DNA of 26,551 nucleotides from Bacteroidota bacterium (GCA_023457535.1 JAEWLN010000112.1:1-26551); one strand, 5' to 3'. Positions 1 to 8,391 are shown, counted from the first letter of the stretch. Made by a program: numbers and translations. Notes: generated from the sequence alone by a model not told the origin.

Positions 1-24
1 CAGATAGGCTTTGCGTAATGACAT
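1..24 (-). CDS. lspA: Start of lipoprotein signal peptidase (LspA), partial
   Basis: Only the first eight codons are inside the window, reading M-S-L-R-K-A-Y-L on the minus strand. Flavobacterial LspA proteins begin in this way, and lspA normally follows the ileS-dksA pair in this family, so the call rests on context plus a short N-terminal match. LspA would be the inner-membrane aspartic protease that removes the signal peptide of diacylated prolipoproteins. A TATTTTTG -7 box lies 18 bases upstream of the ATG, so the gene probably has its own promoter and is not only read through from dksA, which has its own terminator. The catalytic region is outside the window. Confidence 0.55.
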
Positions 25-41
25 TCTGTAGAGATTTGTGG

Positions 42-49
42 CAAAAATA
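42..49 (-). promoter_or_regulatory. Putative -7 box of lspA promoter
   Basis: TATTTTTG on the minus strand fits the Bacteroidetes sigma-A -7 consensus TANNTTTG. No clear TTG -33 element is seen about 19 bases upstream. The predicted transcript would have a leader of roughly 10 bases. The 7-bp repeat array lies just upstream of this site. Confidence 0.4.
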
Positions 50-103
50 GAAATTATATTCGATGATAAAAAATGTCGGCCGCGTAAAGTCGAACCGGGA
101 TGG

Positions 104-180
104 GTTGAACGTCGAATGTCGAACGTCGAATGTCGAACTTCGAACGTCGAACGTCGAATGTCGAACGTCGAACGTCGAAT
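104..180. repeat. Tandem array of 7-bp unit GTCGAAY, 11 copies
   Basis: Eleven contiguous heptamers read GTTGAAC, then GTCGAAT or GTCGAAC alternating irregularly, with one TTCGAAC. Variation is almost confined to the last base (C or T). One isolated GTCGAAC also occurs at 89-95. The array lies between the dksA terminator and the lspA -7 box, in noncoding DNA. There are no spacers, so it is not a CRISPR. Function is unknown. Confidence 0.9.
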
Positions 181-187
181 GTGAATG

Positions 188-223
188 AAAAAAAAACCAA
201 ACCTCAACAAAGTCAAAGTTTGG
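188..223 (-). terminator. Rho-independent terminator downstream of dksA
   Basis: On the minus strand an 11-bp stem (six Watson-Crick pairs CCAAAC/GTTTGG, then five pairs of which three are G-U) closes a 5-base loop and is followed by nine T residues. It lies about 30 bases after the dksA stop codon and would end the ileS-dksA transcript before the heptamer array. Confidence 0.6.
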
Positions 224-247
224 AATTTGGAATTTTAATATTGGAAT
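219..247. repeat. Short direct repeat of TTGGAAT
   Basis: Three copies of TTGGAAT in 29 bases, the first two 8 bases apart, lie between the dksA stop codon and its terminator stem. The element is AT-rich and noncoding; it may be a degenerate short tandem array. Confidence 0.45.
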
Positions 248-254
248 CTCAGCC

Positions 255-635
255 TTAGCGTTGCAAATTCTTCGCCTCGATGCTCATGGTGGCGTGCGGA
301 ACGATCTTAAGCCGGTCTTTGCCGATCAATTTGCCGGTCACTTTGCAAATGCCGTACGTTTTGTTTTCTACGCGGAACAGCGCATTTTTCAAATCGCGGA
401 TGAATTTCTCCTGACGGATCGCGAGCTGTGAATTCGCTTCCTTGGACATCGTTTCGCTACCTTCCTCAAATGCTTTGAAAGTGGGCGAAGTATCGTCGGT
501 TCCGTTGTTAAGGTCATTCATATAGGCGCTTTTGATCAAATCCAGATCTGCTTTTGCTTTCTCAATTTTTTTGAGGATAATTTCTTTGAACTCTGCCAGA
601 TCGGCATCAGAGTACCTTACTACTTCATCGGTCAT
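255..635 (-). CDS. dksA: TraR/DksA family transcriptional regulator with degenerate zinc finger
   Basis: A 126-residue protein of the DksA/TraR family, which binds the secondary channel of RNA polymerase and, with ppGpp in proteobacteria, adjusts initiation at rRNA and amino-acid promoters. An N-terminal coiled-coil region (about 10-90) with an acidic tip near 45-60 leads into the C-terminal finger region (92-126). Only one of the four canonical zinc cysteines remains (C97); the other three aligned positions are T100, S118 and A121, so zinc binding is unlikely. I recall the same pattern in other flavobacterial members, so it is probably lineage-wide and not decay. The gene starts 7 bases after the ileS stop, indicating co-transcription, and ends in its own terminator. 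Whether it responds to ppGpp cannot be told from sequence. Confidence 0.85.
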   Translation of the reverse strand: MTDEVVRYSDADLAEFKEIILKKIEKAKADLDLIKSAYMNDLNNGTDDTSPTFKAFEEGSETMSKEANSQLAIRQEKFIRDLKNALFRVENKTYGICKVTGKLIGKDRLKIVPHATMSIEAKNLQR

Positions 636-642
636 GTTTGTT

Positions 643-3600
643 CTATTTTGAAATTAATATTTTTGTTTTTAGGTCGTCAAACGTTATTTCGGTGCCCGAA
701 GGTACGCTATCGGCAAAAGCAATCGTATCAGTTAACGTCTCCGATTTTATATAATCTGCATTTGCCTCAATGGCCGCGCGCAACGCCGACGGCGCTTCCA
801 TCTCGATCCGGATCTTGTCGGTGACCTCAAATCCCGAATCTTTTCGCAGATTCTGGATCCGGTTGACCAGTTCGCGGGCAACGCCTTCCTGCCTGAGCGC
901 ATCGCTGATCGTGATGTCCAGCGCGACGGTGATGCCGCCTGAATTGGCAACGAGCCAGCCTTCAATATCCTGCGAGGTGATTTCCACATCCGCCAGTGCT
1001 AAAGTTATATTTTTCCCGATAACTCAATACTGGTCATGCCAAGCCGTTCAAGTTCAGCGATTTGCTGTTGGCTAAATTCAGATATCTGCTTGGAAATCAA
1101 GCCCATATCTTTGCCAAAACGAGGCCCGAGCGTCTTGAAATTGGGTTTGATCTGCTTGACCAACAGGCCCGATGCATCGTCGAGCAATTCAATTTCCTTA
1201 ACGTTTACCTCGGCTTTTATAAGGTCTGAAATGGCCTCGATTTCAGCCTTCTGATTGGCGTCAAGTACCGGAATCATTACCTTTTGCAGCGGTTGGCGCA
1301 CTTTGATCATCTCCTTTTTGCGCAGTGACAAGACAAGCGATGAGATCGTTTGCGCCTTCTCCATTTTGCTCTCTAACGTTTTATTAACATAATTGTCAAC
1401 AGATTCAGGGAAATCAGCCAGGTGTACACTGCTTAATTTCTCTGCGTTTGTGGCACTTACAAGGTCTTTGTACAACCGGTCCATGTAAAACGGCGCGATA
1501 GGTGCACCCAGTTTGGCGACCGTCAGCAAACACGTATACAGCGTTTGATAAGCGGCAATTTTATCGTGTGTGTACTCACCTTTCCAAAATCTGCGGCGGC
1601 ACAAACGCACATACCAGTTCGAGAGGTTTTCCTGGACGAAATCAGAAATGGCGCGCGCAGCCTTCGTGGGTTCATAATCGGCGTAATAACTGTCGACATT
1701 CCTGATCAGGGTATTGAGTTCCGATATGATCCATTGGTCGATCTCCGGACGCTGGTCTACCGGAATTTCAGATTGTTCATACTTAAATCCGTCGATGTTG
1801 GCGTACAACGCAAAGAACGAATACGTATTGTACAGCGTTCCAAAGAATTTGCGGCGCACTTCTGCCACGCCTTCGATGTCGAATTTTAAGTTGTCCCACG
1901 GATTGGCATTCGCAATCATGTACCAACGCGTTGCATCGGCGCCATATTCTTTGAGCGTTTCGAACGGATCGACCGCATTGCCCAGGCGTTTGGACATTTT
2001 TTGCCCGTTCTTGTCGAGTACGAGCCCATTGGAAACCACGTTTTTGTATGCCACTTTATCGAACACCAGTCCGGCAATCGCGTGCAAGGTGTAAAACCAA
2101 CCGCGCGTCTGGTCTACGCCTTCGGCAATGAAATCGGCCGGGAAATCCTGGTTGCCGTCAATTTTTTCTTTGTTTTCGAACGGATAATGCCATTGTGCGT
2201 ACGGCATCGCGCCTGAATCGAACCACACATCGATCAGGTCGGTCTCGCGCGTCATCGGCTTGCCCGACGGCGATACGAGCGTGATCGCATCCACTACGTT
2301 TTTGTGCAGGTCCACCAGATCGTAATTTTCGTCGGACATGTTGCCGATCTCAAAACCTTTAAAAGGGTTTTCTTTCTGGAATCCGGCAGCAATCGATTTT
2401 TCGATTTCGTTGTACAATTGTTCCACCGATCCGATGATAATTTCCTCAGATTTATCGTCCGTGCGCCAAATCGGCAGTGGGATGCCCCAATATCTGGAGC
2501 GCGACAAATTCCAGTCGTTCGCATTTTTGAGCCAGTTTCCAAAACGGCCTTCTCCGGTGGCTTTGGGTTTCCAGTTGATCTCGTCGTTGAGATCGAAAAG
2601 CCGTTGTTTGACGTCTGATATTTTGATGAACCACGAATCGAGCGGGTAATACAACAGCGGCTCGTCCGTGCGCCACGAATGCGGATAGCTGTGGACGTAT
2701 TTCTCTACTTTGAACGCTTTGTTTTCTTCCTTTAATCGGATCGCGATCTCGACATCCACCGATTTCTCAGGTGCGGTTCCGGCGTCATAATATTCGTTCT
2801 TGACGTACTTGCCCGCCAGATCGCCCATGTGCGATGTGAACTTCCCTTGTAAATCGACAAGCGGAACAGCAACGCCGTTTTCATCCAGCACGAGCATCGG
2901 CGGCACTTCCGGCGTGGCTTCTTTGGCAACTTTCGCATCATCTGCACCAAAAGTCGGCGCGGTATGCACGATTCCGGTTCCATCTTCAGTAGTTACAAAA
3001 TCGCCGGAAATGACGCGGAAAGCGTTCTCCGGATGCTGATAAGGCAATGCATACGGCAGCAACTGATGGTATCTGATGTCCACCAGGTCCGCGCCTTTGA
3101 CCTGGGCAACTACAAAAAACGGAATTTTTTTGTCCTCTTTGGTGTAATTCTCAAGCTCAGAAACGTCCGAAACCTCAGCGTATTTGCCGCCGAATTGTTT
3201 GCCCAGAAGCGGTTTGGCCAAAATCACGTTCATCGGCTCGAAGGTGTATTGGTTGAAGGTCGATACGAGCGCGTAATCGATCTTTGGCCCGACGGTCAGT
3301 GCGGTATTCGACGGCAAAGTCCATGGCGTGGTCGTCCAGGCCAGGAAATACGTATTTTCAGCCAGATTCCCGACGTCAAAAATTTTCGCAAGCCGAATCA
3401 ATTGGTCTTCCAAAACCCGGAATTGCGCTACAATCGTCGTATCGGTCACATCGCGGTAAGATCCCGGCTGATTCACTTCATGCGACGACAATCCCGTTCC
3501 CGCTTTGGGCGAATACGGTTGGATCGTGTAGCCTTTGTACATGAGTCCTTTGTCGTAAATCTGCTTTAACAGCCACCAAACCGTTTCCATGTATTTGGAT

Positions 3601-4061
3601 TTGTAGGTCACGTAAGGATCGTCCATATCGACCCAATAACCCATTTTCTCGGTCAGGTCGTTCCACACATCGGTGTAGCGCATGACGGTGCGTTTGCAGG
3701 CTTCATTGTATTGTTCTATTGAAATGGTCTTGCCGATGTCTTCCTTGGTGATGCCGAGCTCTTTCTCGGTTCCCAATTCTACAGGCAGACCATGCGTGTC
3801 CCATCCGGCTTTGCGTTTTACCTGAAAGCCTTTCTGGGTTTTATACCGGCAAAAAATATCCTTGATCGCGCGCGCCATCACGTGATGGATGCCGGGCAGC
3901 CCGTTAGCCGACGGCGGGCCTTCAAAAAACACGTACGGCGTAGCGCCCCCGCGGGTTTCGATGCTTTGTTCAAAAATGTTTTCTTTTTTCCAAAAATCAA
4001 GCACTTCAGACGCTACCGTGGGCAGGTCAAGTCCTTTGTATTCTGTAAATTTGGTGTTCAT
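643..4061 (-). CDS. ileS: Isoleucine--tRNA ligase (IleRS2 type, GIHH motif), frameshifted as sequenced
   Basis: Charges tRNA-Ile with isoleucine in the cytoplasm. The start M-N-T-K-F-T-E-Y-K-G at 4061 is preferred over an ATG 21 bases upstream because family members begin this way. The class I signature near residue 57 reads GIHH, a permutation of HXGH; KMSKR is at 688-692; the CP1 editing domain is present, with the HTAPTFGADD segment at about residue 366. The large size suggests the eukaryote-like IleRS2 group. The reading frame breaks after residue 1017: the first frame stops at 1005-1007 and the remaining C-terminal domain (VEITSQDIEGWLV onward) continues in another frame to 643. Adding one A to the A5 run (minus strand, 1010-1014) restores a continuous 1139-residue protein. 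This is either a sequencing error in a homopolymer or a real mutation. It is upstream of, and nearly abuts, dksA. Confidence 0.93.
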
Positions 4062-4147
4062 TGGGCCGTTTTGTAAAATCAATCGGCGAAGATAAACATT
4101 TTTCGTTTTGGTGCGACAAACCGCCGTGTTTTTGGCAGGCGTACGAG

Positions 4148-4861
4148 TCAGGAGAAGATTTCGCGAAACACGTCCAGCGATTTGGGTTTTTGGAATCCGT
4201 CGAGGTGGTAAGCGTAATAATCGATCAGGATTTTGAGCAACTGCTGGCGCTCGGCCACGTGGAATGCTTTGTGCCCGTTGTCAAATCGCAGCGCAATGAG
4301 CCGCCGGAGCAACGCTGTGTCGGCCTCAGACAGTGAACTTACGGCGTGGAAGTTGGAAAATACCCCTTCTGTCATTTCAAAAAACGGCGCGTCGATATGC
4401 GAAACATCGGGGTAAAAACCCAGAAATTTGGTCGTTTCTAGCAACAAAATCAAGTGGAAATTGGCAATTTCAGCATGGTGGTCGAGCCAATGCAATGCCG
4501 TTTCCAAAAACGCAAACAACGGCTCATTGCGTTCCTCTTCGCGCACGGCCTGGTGCAGCATCTCGGACAAAAACAAGACAATCGCGCTTTTGGCCACGTC
4601 CGAGTGGATCGAATGCAGCGGATCCGCCATGGTCACTTCGCGAAATTGTTCGAGTGTTCCTTTGTTTTTGTGGACCGCTTCAATCTCGAGTAGCGTCAGC
4701 GGCTGAAAATACGCTATTTTCTGCGCCGATTTACGGCCTGAAAACGCACCGCGCACAAAGTACGACTTTATGCCGTCCGATTGGGTAAAACAGCGCACGA
4801 TCAGGTTTTTGTCCTGGAACTTGAGTGCAGAAATAACAATGGCCTTGGTTTTAATTAACAT
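4148..4861 (-). CDS. recO: DNA repair protein RecO
   Basis: A 237-residue protein of the RecO family. RecO works with RecR (and RecF) to load RecA onto SSB-coated single-stranded DNA in gap repair. The N-terminal OB-fold is recognisable (MLIKTKAIVISALKF, then the VRGAFSGRKS region near 37-47), followed by the helical C-terminal domain. The four-cysteine zinc finger found in some RecO proteins is not seen; only one cysteine is present. Length is normal. It lies 86 bases upstream of ileS on the same strand, and the octamer array fills the gap between it and the porZ-like gene. Confidence 0.92.
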   Translation of the reverse strand: MLIKTKAIVISALKFQDKNLIVRCFTQSDGIKSYFVRGAFSGRKSAQKIAYFQPLTLLEIEAVHKNKGTLEQFREVTMADPLHSIHSDVAKSAIVLFLSEMLHQAVREEERNEPLFAFLETALHWLDHHAEIANFHLILLLETTKFLGFYPDVSHIDAPFFEMTEGVFSNFHAVSSLSEADTALLRRLIALRFDNGHKAFHVAERQQLLKILIDYYAYHLDGFQKPKSLDVFREIFS

Positions 4862-4877
4862 CCTTCTACGTCATTTC

Positions 4878-5013
4878 AACTTTAAGCCTCTAGAACTTTA
4901 CAACTTTACAACTTTACGACTTTACAACTTTACGACTTTACGACTTTATGACTTTAAGACTTTACGACTTTACGACTTTACAACTTTAAGACTTTACGAC
5001 TTTAAGACTTTTA
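4878..5013. repeat. Tandem array of 8-bp unit RACTTTAM, about 17 copies
   Basis: Seventeen contiguous 8-base units; the second (GCCTCTAG) is degenerate and the others are AACTTTAC, GACTTTAC, GACTTTAA, GACTTTAT, AACTTTAA or GACTTTTA. Variation is limited mainly to the first and last positions. The array fills nearly all of the noncoding gap between the porZ-like stop codon and the recO start codon. A related short array is at 17415-17446. Function is unknown. Confidence 0.92.
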
Positions 5014-5020
5014 AATCAAC

Positions 5021-7300
5021 TCACCGCACAATCATCACCTTCTTCACCTTCGTTTCGCCGCCATCTTCCGCCGACACAAAAACCATGTACACGCCAGAGG
5101 CCACTTTGTATTTTCCAAATGCCGTAGTGTCCCATTCGATCGTACCGCCTTCTGAAATGGTTTCGTAAACGAGATTGCCTTCGATATCGGCGATTTTGAC
5201 GTTGGCCTTGTCGAGCAATCCGCTTACTTTGACCGTACCGGCGTACCCGGGGCGCACGGGATTCGGGTAAACATATACATTGTTCAGATTGTCGGCGGCC
5301 GATGTAGCCGATCCTTTGAACGACACCATGCCTTTGTCCGTTGCGAAAAACACTTCCCCCGTGACGCCGTTGATCTCAATATCGTTGATGCCGTTGCTGG
5401 GCAGCGGGGAATTGTCCTTTGTAAAATGGTAGATGGTTTGCTGGCCGTTCGGCGAGACATAAAACACGCCTGAATCTGCTGTGCCAAGCCATTTGTGGTT
5501 CGATCCGTCAACGACAATATCGGTCACGAACTGCTCGTACAACAATTCCTGCGCGAGGTTGTCTTCGATGATGATGATCGATTCAGTGACCATATCGCCG
5601 CCCGATGCAAATGCGTCCACGCTGGAAAGCACGCGCAGGCCTTTACGCGTCCCGATCCAAAGCTGGTTGCGGTTATCGGCCACGGCAATGCTGGGTTGTT
5701 CGCTCGGGAGGTTACCCGGATCGGTCGAAATGGATCGGAACAGATTGCCGTAAGTTTCGTTAAAACCAATGACGCCATTGTTTCGCGTAACGGCCCATTT
5801 TGTCCCGTTTTTATCTATGGTAAGCCGCCCGAAGATCACGCGCTGGATGTTTTGGATAATCGGCATGACATCGTATCCGTTTTGCCATTGTCCGCTTGCA
5901 GTAAGCACTTTGAGCCCGCGCGGGGTAAGGCCGTTGGTGATCCATAGGTTGCCCGCTGCGTCGTAAGCCGTACCGTTGATACGCACCACGTCAGTGCCGG
6001 TCAGTGGCTCGAGCGAGCTGTTGGTACCATCATACAATACGGTAGGGACATCATTAACCAATTTGAGCAACCCCGATTGGTACGAGCTCACATAAACTTC
6101 ATTGGTATTGGCCGGATTGACCGTCACGCGCACGAGCGAAACGGCGTCTTTGCCCACGGCGTCGCGTATGCTTTGATATGGAATGTTGAGCCATCCGTTG
6201 GGCCTGAACTTGCTGATGCCGTAATAATCCAGCGGCGTCGGGTTGTAGGTGATGTCGTAATCGCCAAAAACGGTCCAAAGATCGGCGCCGCTTGCGGTCA
6301 TTGCGAAAATGTTGTTGCGCAGCGGCCCGTCCGGTGTAAGATCGGTAAAAGTGCCTAAGGTGATCGTCGTAGACTGCAGTCCATCGTCCAGCGTACCGAT
6401 GTAAATGACGTTATTGACCACTGTCGCACACGTGAAAACGGCGTCGAGCCCGGTCAGTTCATTGCTGTTGAGCAACCGCAATTGCAGCAGGTTTGCATCG
6501 TAAACATAGACAAAATTGGGGGTCGTCACGATCAATTTGTCACCGCTTTTGCGCAAATCCACGGGTACTTGCTGCAATTGCGCCTGCGGGTTGAACGCCG
6601 TTCCGCTCCAGCGCTGCAAACTGCCGGCCTCATTGGTGGCCATCAGGTACGCTCCGAATGCCTCGACACCTAGCCAGCCTCCACCGGCCACAGTGGTCCA
6701 TTGCGCAAAATCGTTCAGGTTCGGGTTGACCACATCGGCGCTGCGGATGCCATTGTAGCGCGTAGCAGCATAGATCCGGCCTTGAAAAACGGCGGTTTGC
6801 TTTACGGCAATTTGCGCAGCATTGTCCCCGATGAAGAATGTGTCGCCAAAAACAAGCGTCGCCAGGTTGTACTGCGAAATGCCATAGTCGCATGAAATAT
6901 AAACGATGCCGTCGTACTCCATAAAATGATTGATGCGCTTGATCGTCGGGGGAAGTGTTTTATTGATGATGTCCACCACGTTGATCACCGATCCGTCCAC
7001 CTCATTGACCACGATCATGAGTCCATTCGCATAGCCGACGATCGTTTTTTTGAACGTAGGGCTGTTGTAAAGCGCCGTGATGGTTTCGCCCGAAAGCCCG
7101 TCTATCGTTGTGGTGGTCTTGATTTCACCGGTGGTCAGGTTTTTGGAAAACAGCGCGTTCTCCGATGCGGCCACTACTTTACCCGGCGACTCGGACAAGT
7201 CCTTAATCTCGCGGAACGAAAAATAACCTTTCCACAATTTGCCCTGCGGGAAACACGGCAATGCGAAAAGCAACAATAAAGCAAGCGCATATTTTTTCAT
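5021..7300 (-). CDS. porZ: PorZ-like T9SS protein (beta-propeller plus sorting domain)
   Basis: A 759-residue secreted protein. Residues 1-19 form a signal peptide; the body holds two-component-regulator-type propeller repeats (for example the TTIDGLSGETITALY stretch and the SPLPSNGINDIEI stretch near the end), and the last 85 or so residues are a type A C-terminal sorting domain starting at VYPNPV and ending KKVMIVR. In Porphyromonas gingivalis, PorZ is a surface component of the T9SS attachment complex that delivers anionic LPS to the sortase PorU; the length and architecture agree with that family. The start at 7300 (MKKYALA) is chosen over an upstream ATG at 7333 because it gives a proper signal peptide and follows a strong promoter. 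A different propeller protein with a sorting domain remains possible. Confidence 0.72.
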   Translation of the reverse strand: MKKYALALLLLFALPCFPQGKLWKGYFSFREIKDLSESPGKVVAASENALFSKNLTTGEIKTTTTIDGLSGETITALYNSPTFKKTIVGYANGLMIVVNEVDGSVINVVDIINKTLPPTIKRINHFMEYDGIVYISCDYGISQYNLATLVFGDTFFIGDNAAQIAVKQTAVFQGRIYAATRYNGIRSADVVNPNLNDFAQWTTVAGGGWLGVEAFGAYLMATNEAGSLQRWSGTAFNPQAQLQQVPVDLRKSGDKLIVTTPNFVYVYDANLLQLRLLNSNELTGLDAVFTCATVVNNVIYIGTLDDGLQSTTITLGTFTDLTPDGPLRNNIFAMTASGADLWTVFGDYDITYNPTPLDYYGISKFRPNGWLNIPYQSIRDAVGKDAVSLVRVTVNPANTNEVYVSSYQSGLLKLVNDVPTVLYDGTNSSLEPLTGTDVVRINGTAYDAAGNLWITNGLTPRGLKVLTASGQWQNGYDVMPIIQNIQRVIFGRLTIDKNGTKWAVTRNNGVIGFNETYGNLFRSISTDPGNLPSEQPSIAVADNRNQLWIGTRKGLRVLSSVDAFASGGDMVTESIIIIEDNLAQELLYEQFVTDIVVDGSNHKWLGTADSGVFYVSPNGQQTIYHFTKDNSPLPSNGINDIEINGVTGEVFFATDKGMVSFKGSATSAADNLNNVYVYPNPVRPGYAGTVKVSGLLDKANVKIADIEGNLVYETISEGGTIEWDTTAFGKYKVASGVYMVFVSAEDGGETKVKKVMIVR

Positions 7301-7569
7301 CGGACGGAAAATTGGTTTACAAATATAGTACAAACGCCACGATGCGCAATTTCATATCTGCCGGGCCCATTTGCTAAGGATTTCGTTGCATGACCGATAC
7401 GAAGATGCGTCCGCACTCGAATTTCCGGACGATGTGGTAGTTGGCAAGTGGCATGCGTCGATCCGAGTTGCACCGTGTCCCAAAAAAATGAATGGTGCAT
7501 CGTACCGAGCTGTATGGCCACCACGCCGGTAAGGGCCACGGCCAGATAAAGTTTAGGAATTTGCAGCAT
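7301..7569 (-). pseudogene. Remnant of a membrane-protein gene following the glycosyltransferase
   Basis: An ATG at 7569 overlaps the glycosyltransferase stop by 17 bases, as expected for a coupled next gene. The first 37 or so residues look real: a hydrophobic helix (LYLAVALTGVVAIQ) and then HSFFWDTVQLGS, which I recall from the N-terminus of a large multi-pass flavobacterial membrane protein encoded after this type of glycosyltransferase. Beyond residue 37 the translation becomes rich in H, R, C and P and matches nothing familiar in any frame. The frame stays open to a stop overlapping the porZ ATG, but a consensus porZ promoter sits inside it. Best read as an internal deletion that left the 5' end of the gene. 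A real 90-residue protein is possible but less likely. Confidence 0.5.
7320..7349 (-). promoter_or_regulatory. Promoter of the porZ-like gene (TTG-N19-TATATTTG)
   Basis: The -33 TTG (complement of 7347-7349) and the -7 box TATATTTG (complement of 7320-7327) are exactly 19 bases apart, matching the Bacteroidetes sigma-A consensus. The ATG of the porZ-like gene is 20 bases after the -7 box. It is the best promoter match in the window. Confidence 0.65.
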
Positions 7570-8308
7570 GTTTGAAAACGCCGGTTTTGATTTTCAGGTT
7601 CCGGGCCGCAAAGTAACGCATGGCCGTGAGCAAAACGCCAAACCCGTACTGCGTGCTGCGGCTGAAATTGATCGACGACGCCTCGGGAAAATACCTGGTC
7701 GGGCATGTGATTTCAGCTACTTCAAAACCGTGGTACAATGCCTGGGCAAGAAATTGGTTGTCGAAGATAAAATCGTCCGAATACACTTCAAATGGCAGCG
7801 ATTCGAGCACCGCCCTGCTGTATGCGCGATAGCCGGTATGGTATTCGGACAACTTTTGGTTCATCAACACGTTTTGCGCCAGGGTCAAAAACCGGTTGGC
7901 GACATATTTGTAAAGCGGCATTCCGCCTTTGCGCGCGCCTTTGCCCAGAATACGCGATCCGATGACCACCGGATACACCCCATTGGCGATCAGGTACGCC
8001 ATCGAATGGATCAGTTTGGGCGTGTATTGGTAATCCGGATGCAACATGATCACAATATCGGCGCCGAGCTCGAGCGCTTTGCGGTAACAGGTCTTCTGGT
8101 TGCCGCCATAGCCAAGGTTGCGGTCGTGCTTTACGATGTGCCGGATCCCGATTTCGCGCGCCACGCCAACGGTTTCATCGGGACTGTTGTCGTCCACGAG
8201 GATCACGTCGTCTACAATATCGAATGGAATTTCACCATACGTACGCAAAAGCGTCTTTGCCGCGTTATAAGCGGGAAGCACGACGACGATTCTGCTCGAG
8301 TGGATCAT
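7553..8308 (-). CDS. Glycosyltransferase family 2 (dolichol-phosphate mannosyltransferase-like)
   Basis: A 251-residue GT-A fold enzyme that would transfer a sugar from a nucleotide sugar to a polyprenyl phosphate or other lipid acceptor at the cytoplasmic face of the membrane. The nucleotide-binding start VVVLPAYNAAKTL (8-20), the VDDNSPDET acidic motif (38-46) and the HPDYQYTP segment (90-97), in the place of the usual DXD-containing stretch, are visible, followed by the GSRILG and HTGYRAYSR regions. No transmembrane segment follows the catalytic domain, unlike GtrB/ArnC types. Its usual partner is a multi-pass membrane protein, here apparently reduced to a remnant, so the lipid-linked sugar may lack its normal acceptor step. 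The true donor and acceptor are unknown. Confidence 0.85.
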   Translation of the reverse strand: MIHSSRIVVVLPAYNAAKTLLRTYGEIPFDIVDDVILVDDNSPDETVGVAREIGIRHIVKHDRNLGYGGNQKTCYRKALELGADIVIMLHPDYQYTPKLIHSMAYLIANGVYPVVIGSRILGKGARKGGMPLYKYVANRFLTLAQNVLMNQKLSEYHTGYRAYSRAVLESLPFEVYSDDFIFDNQFLAQALYHGFEVAEITCPTRYFPEASSINFSRSTQYGFGVLLTAMRYFAARNLKIKTGVFKHAANS

Positions 8309-8340
8309 TGCTGCGGGTTCTGGAATCGTAAAAATAACAA

Positions 8341-8374
8341 AAAACCCCTTCTTTCACTGGAAAAAAGGGGTTTT
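8341..8374 (-). terminator. Rho-independent terminator of gdhA
   Basis: A 10-bp perfect stem, AAAACCCCTT pairing with AAGGGGTTTT, closes a 14-base loop. It lies 18 bases after the gdhA stop and before the glycosyltransferase. T-rich sequence follows the stem on the minus strand. Confidence 0.8.
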
Positions 8375-8391
8375 GAAAAAGTATCGTAAGT

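Noticed and set aside
104..180. CRISPR array candidate
   Set aside because: The repeats are 7 bases long and contiguous, with no spacers and no cas genes.
643..987. Separate small gene of 114 codons after ileS
   Set aside because: Its sequence is the IleRS C-terminal domain displaced by the frameshift, not an independent gene.
1005..1020. Classical programmed -1 frameshift site in ileS
   Set aside because: The zero-frame heptamer is A AAA ATA, which does not allow A-site re-pairing after a -1 slip, and no following structure was evident; kept only as an unlikely alternative to a sequencing error.
7568..8389. Plus-strand 273-codon frame opposite the glycosyltransferase
   Set aside because: It is antisense to a clear GT2 gene and has no recognisable domain.
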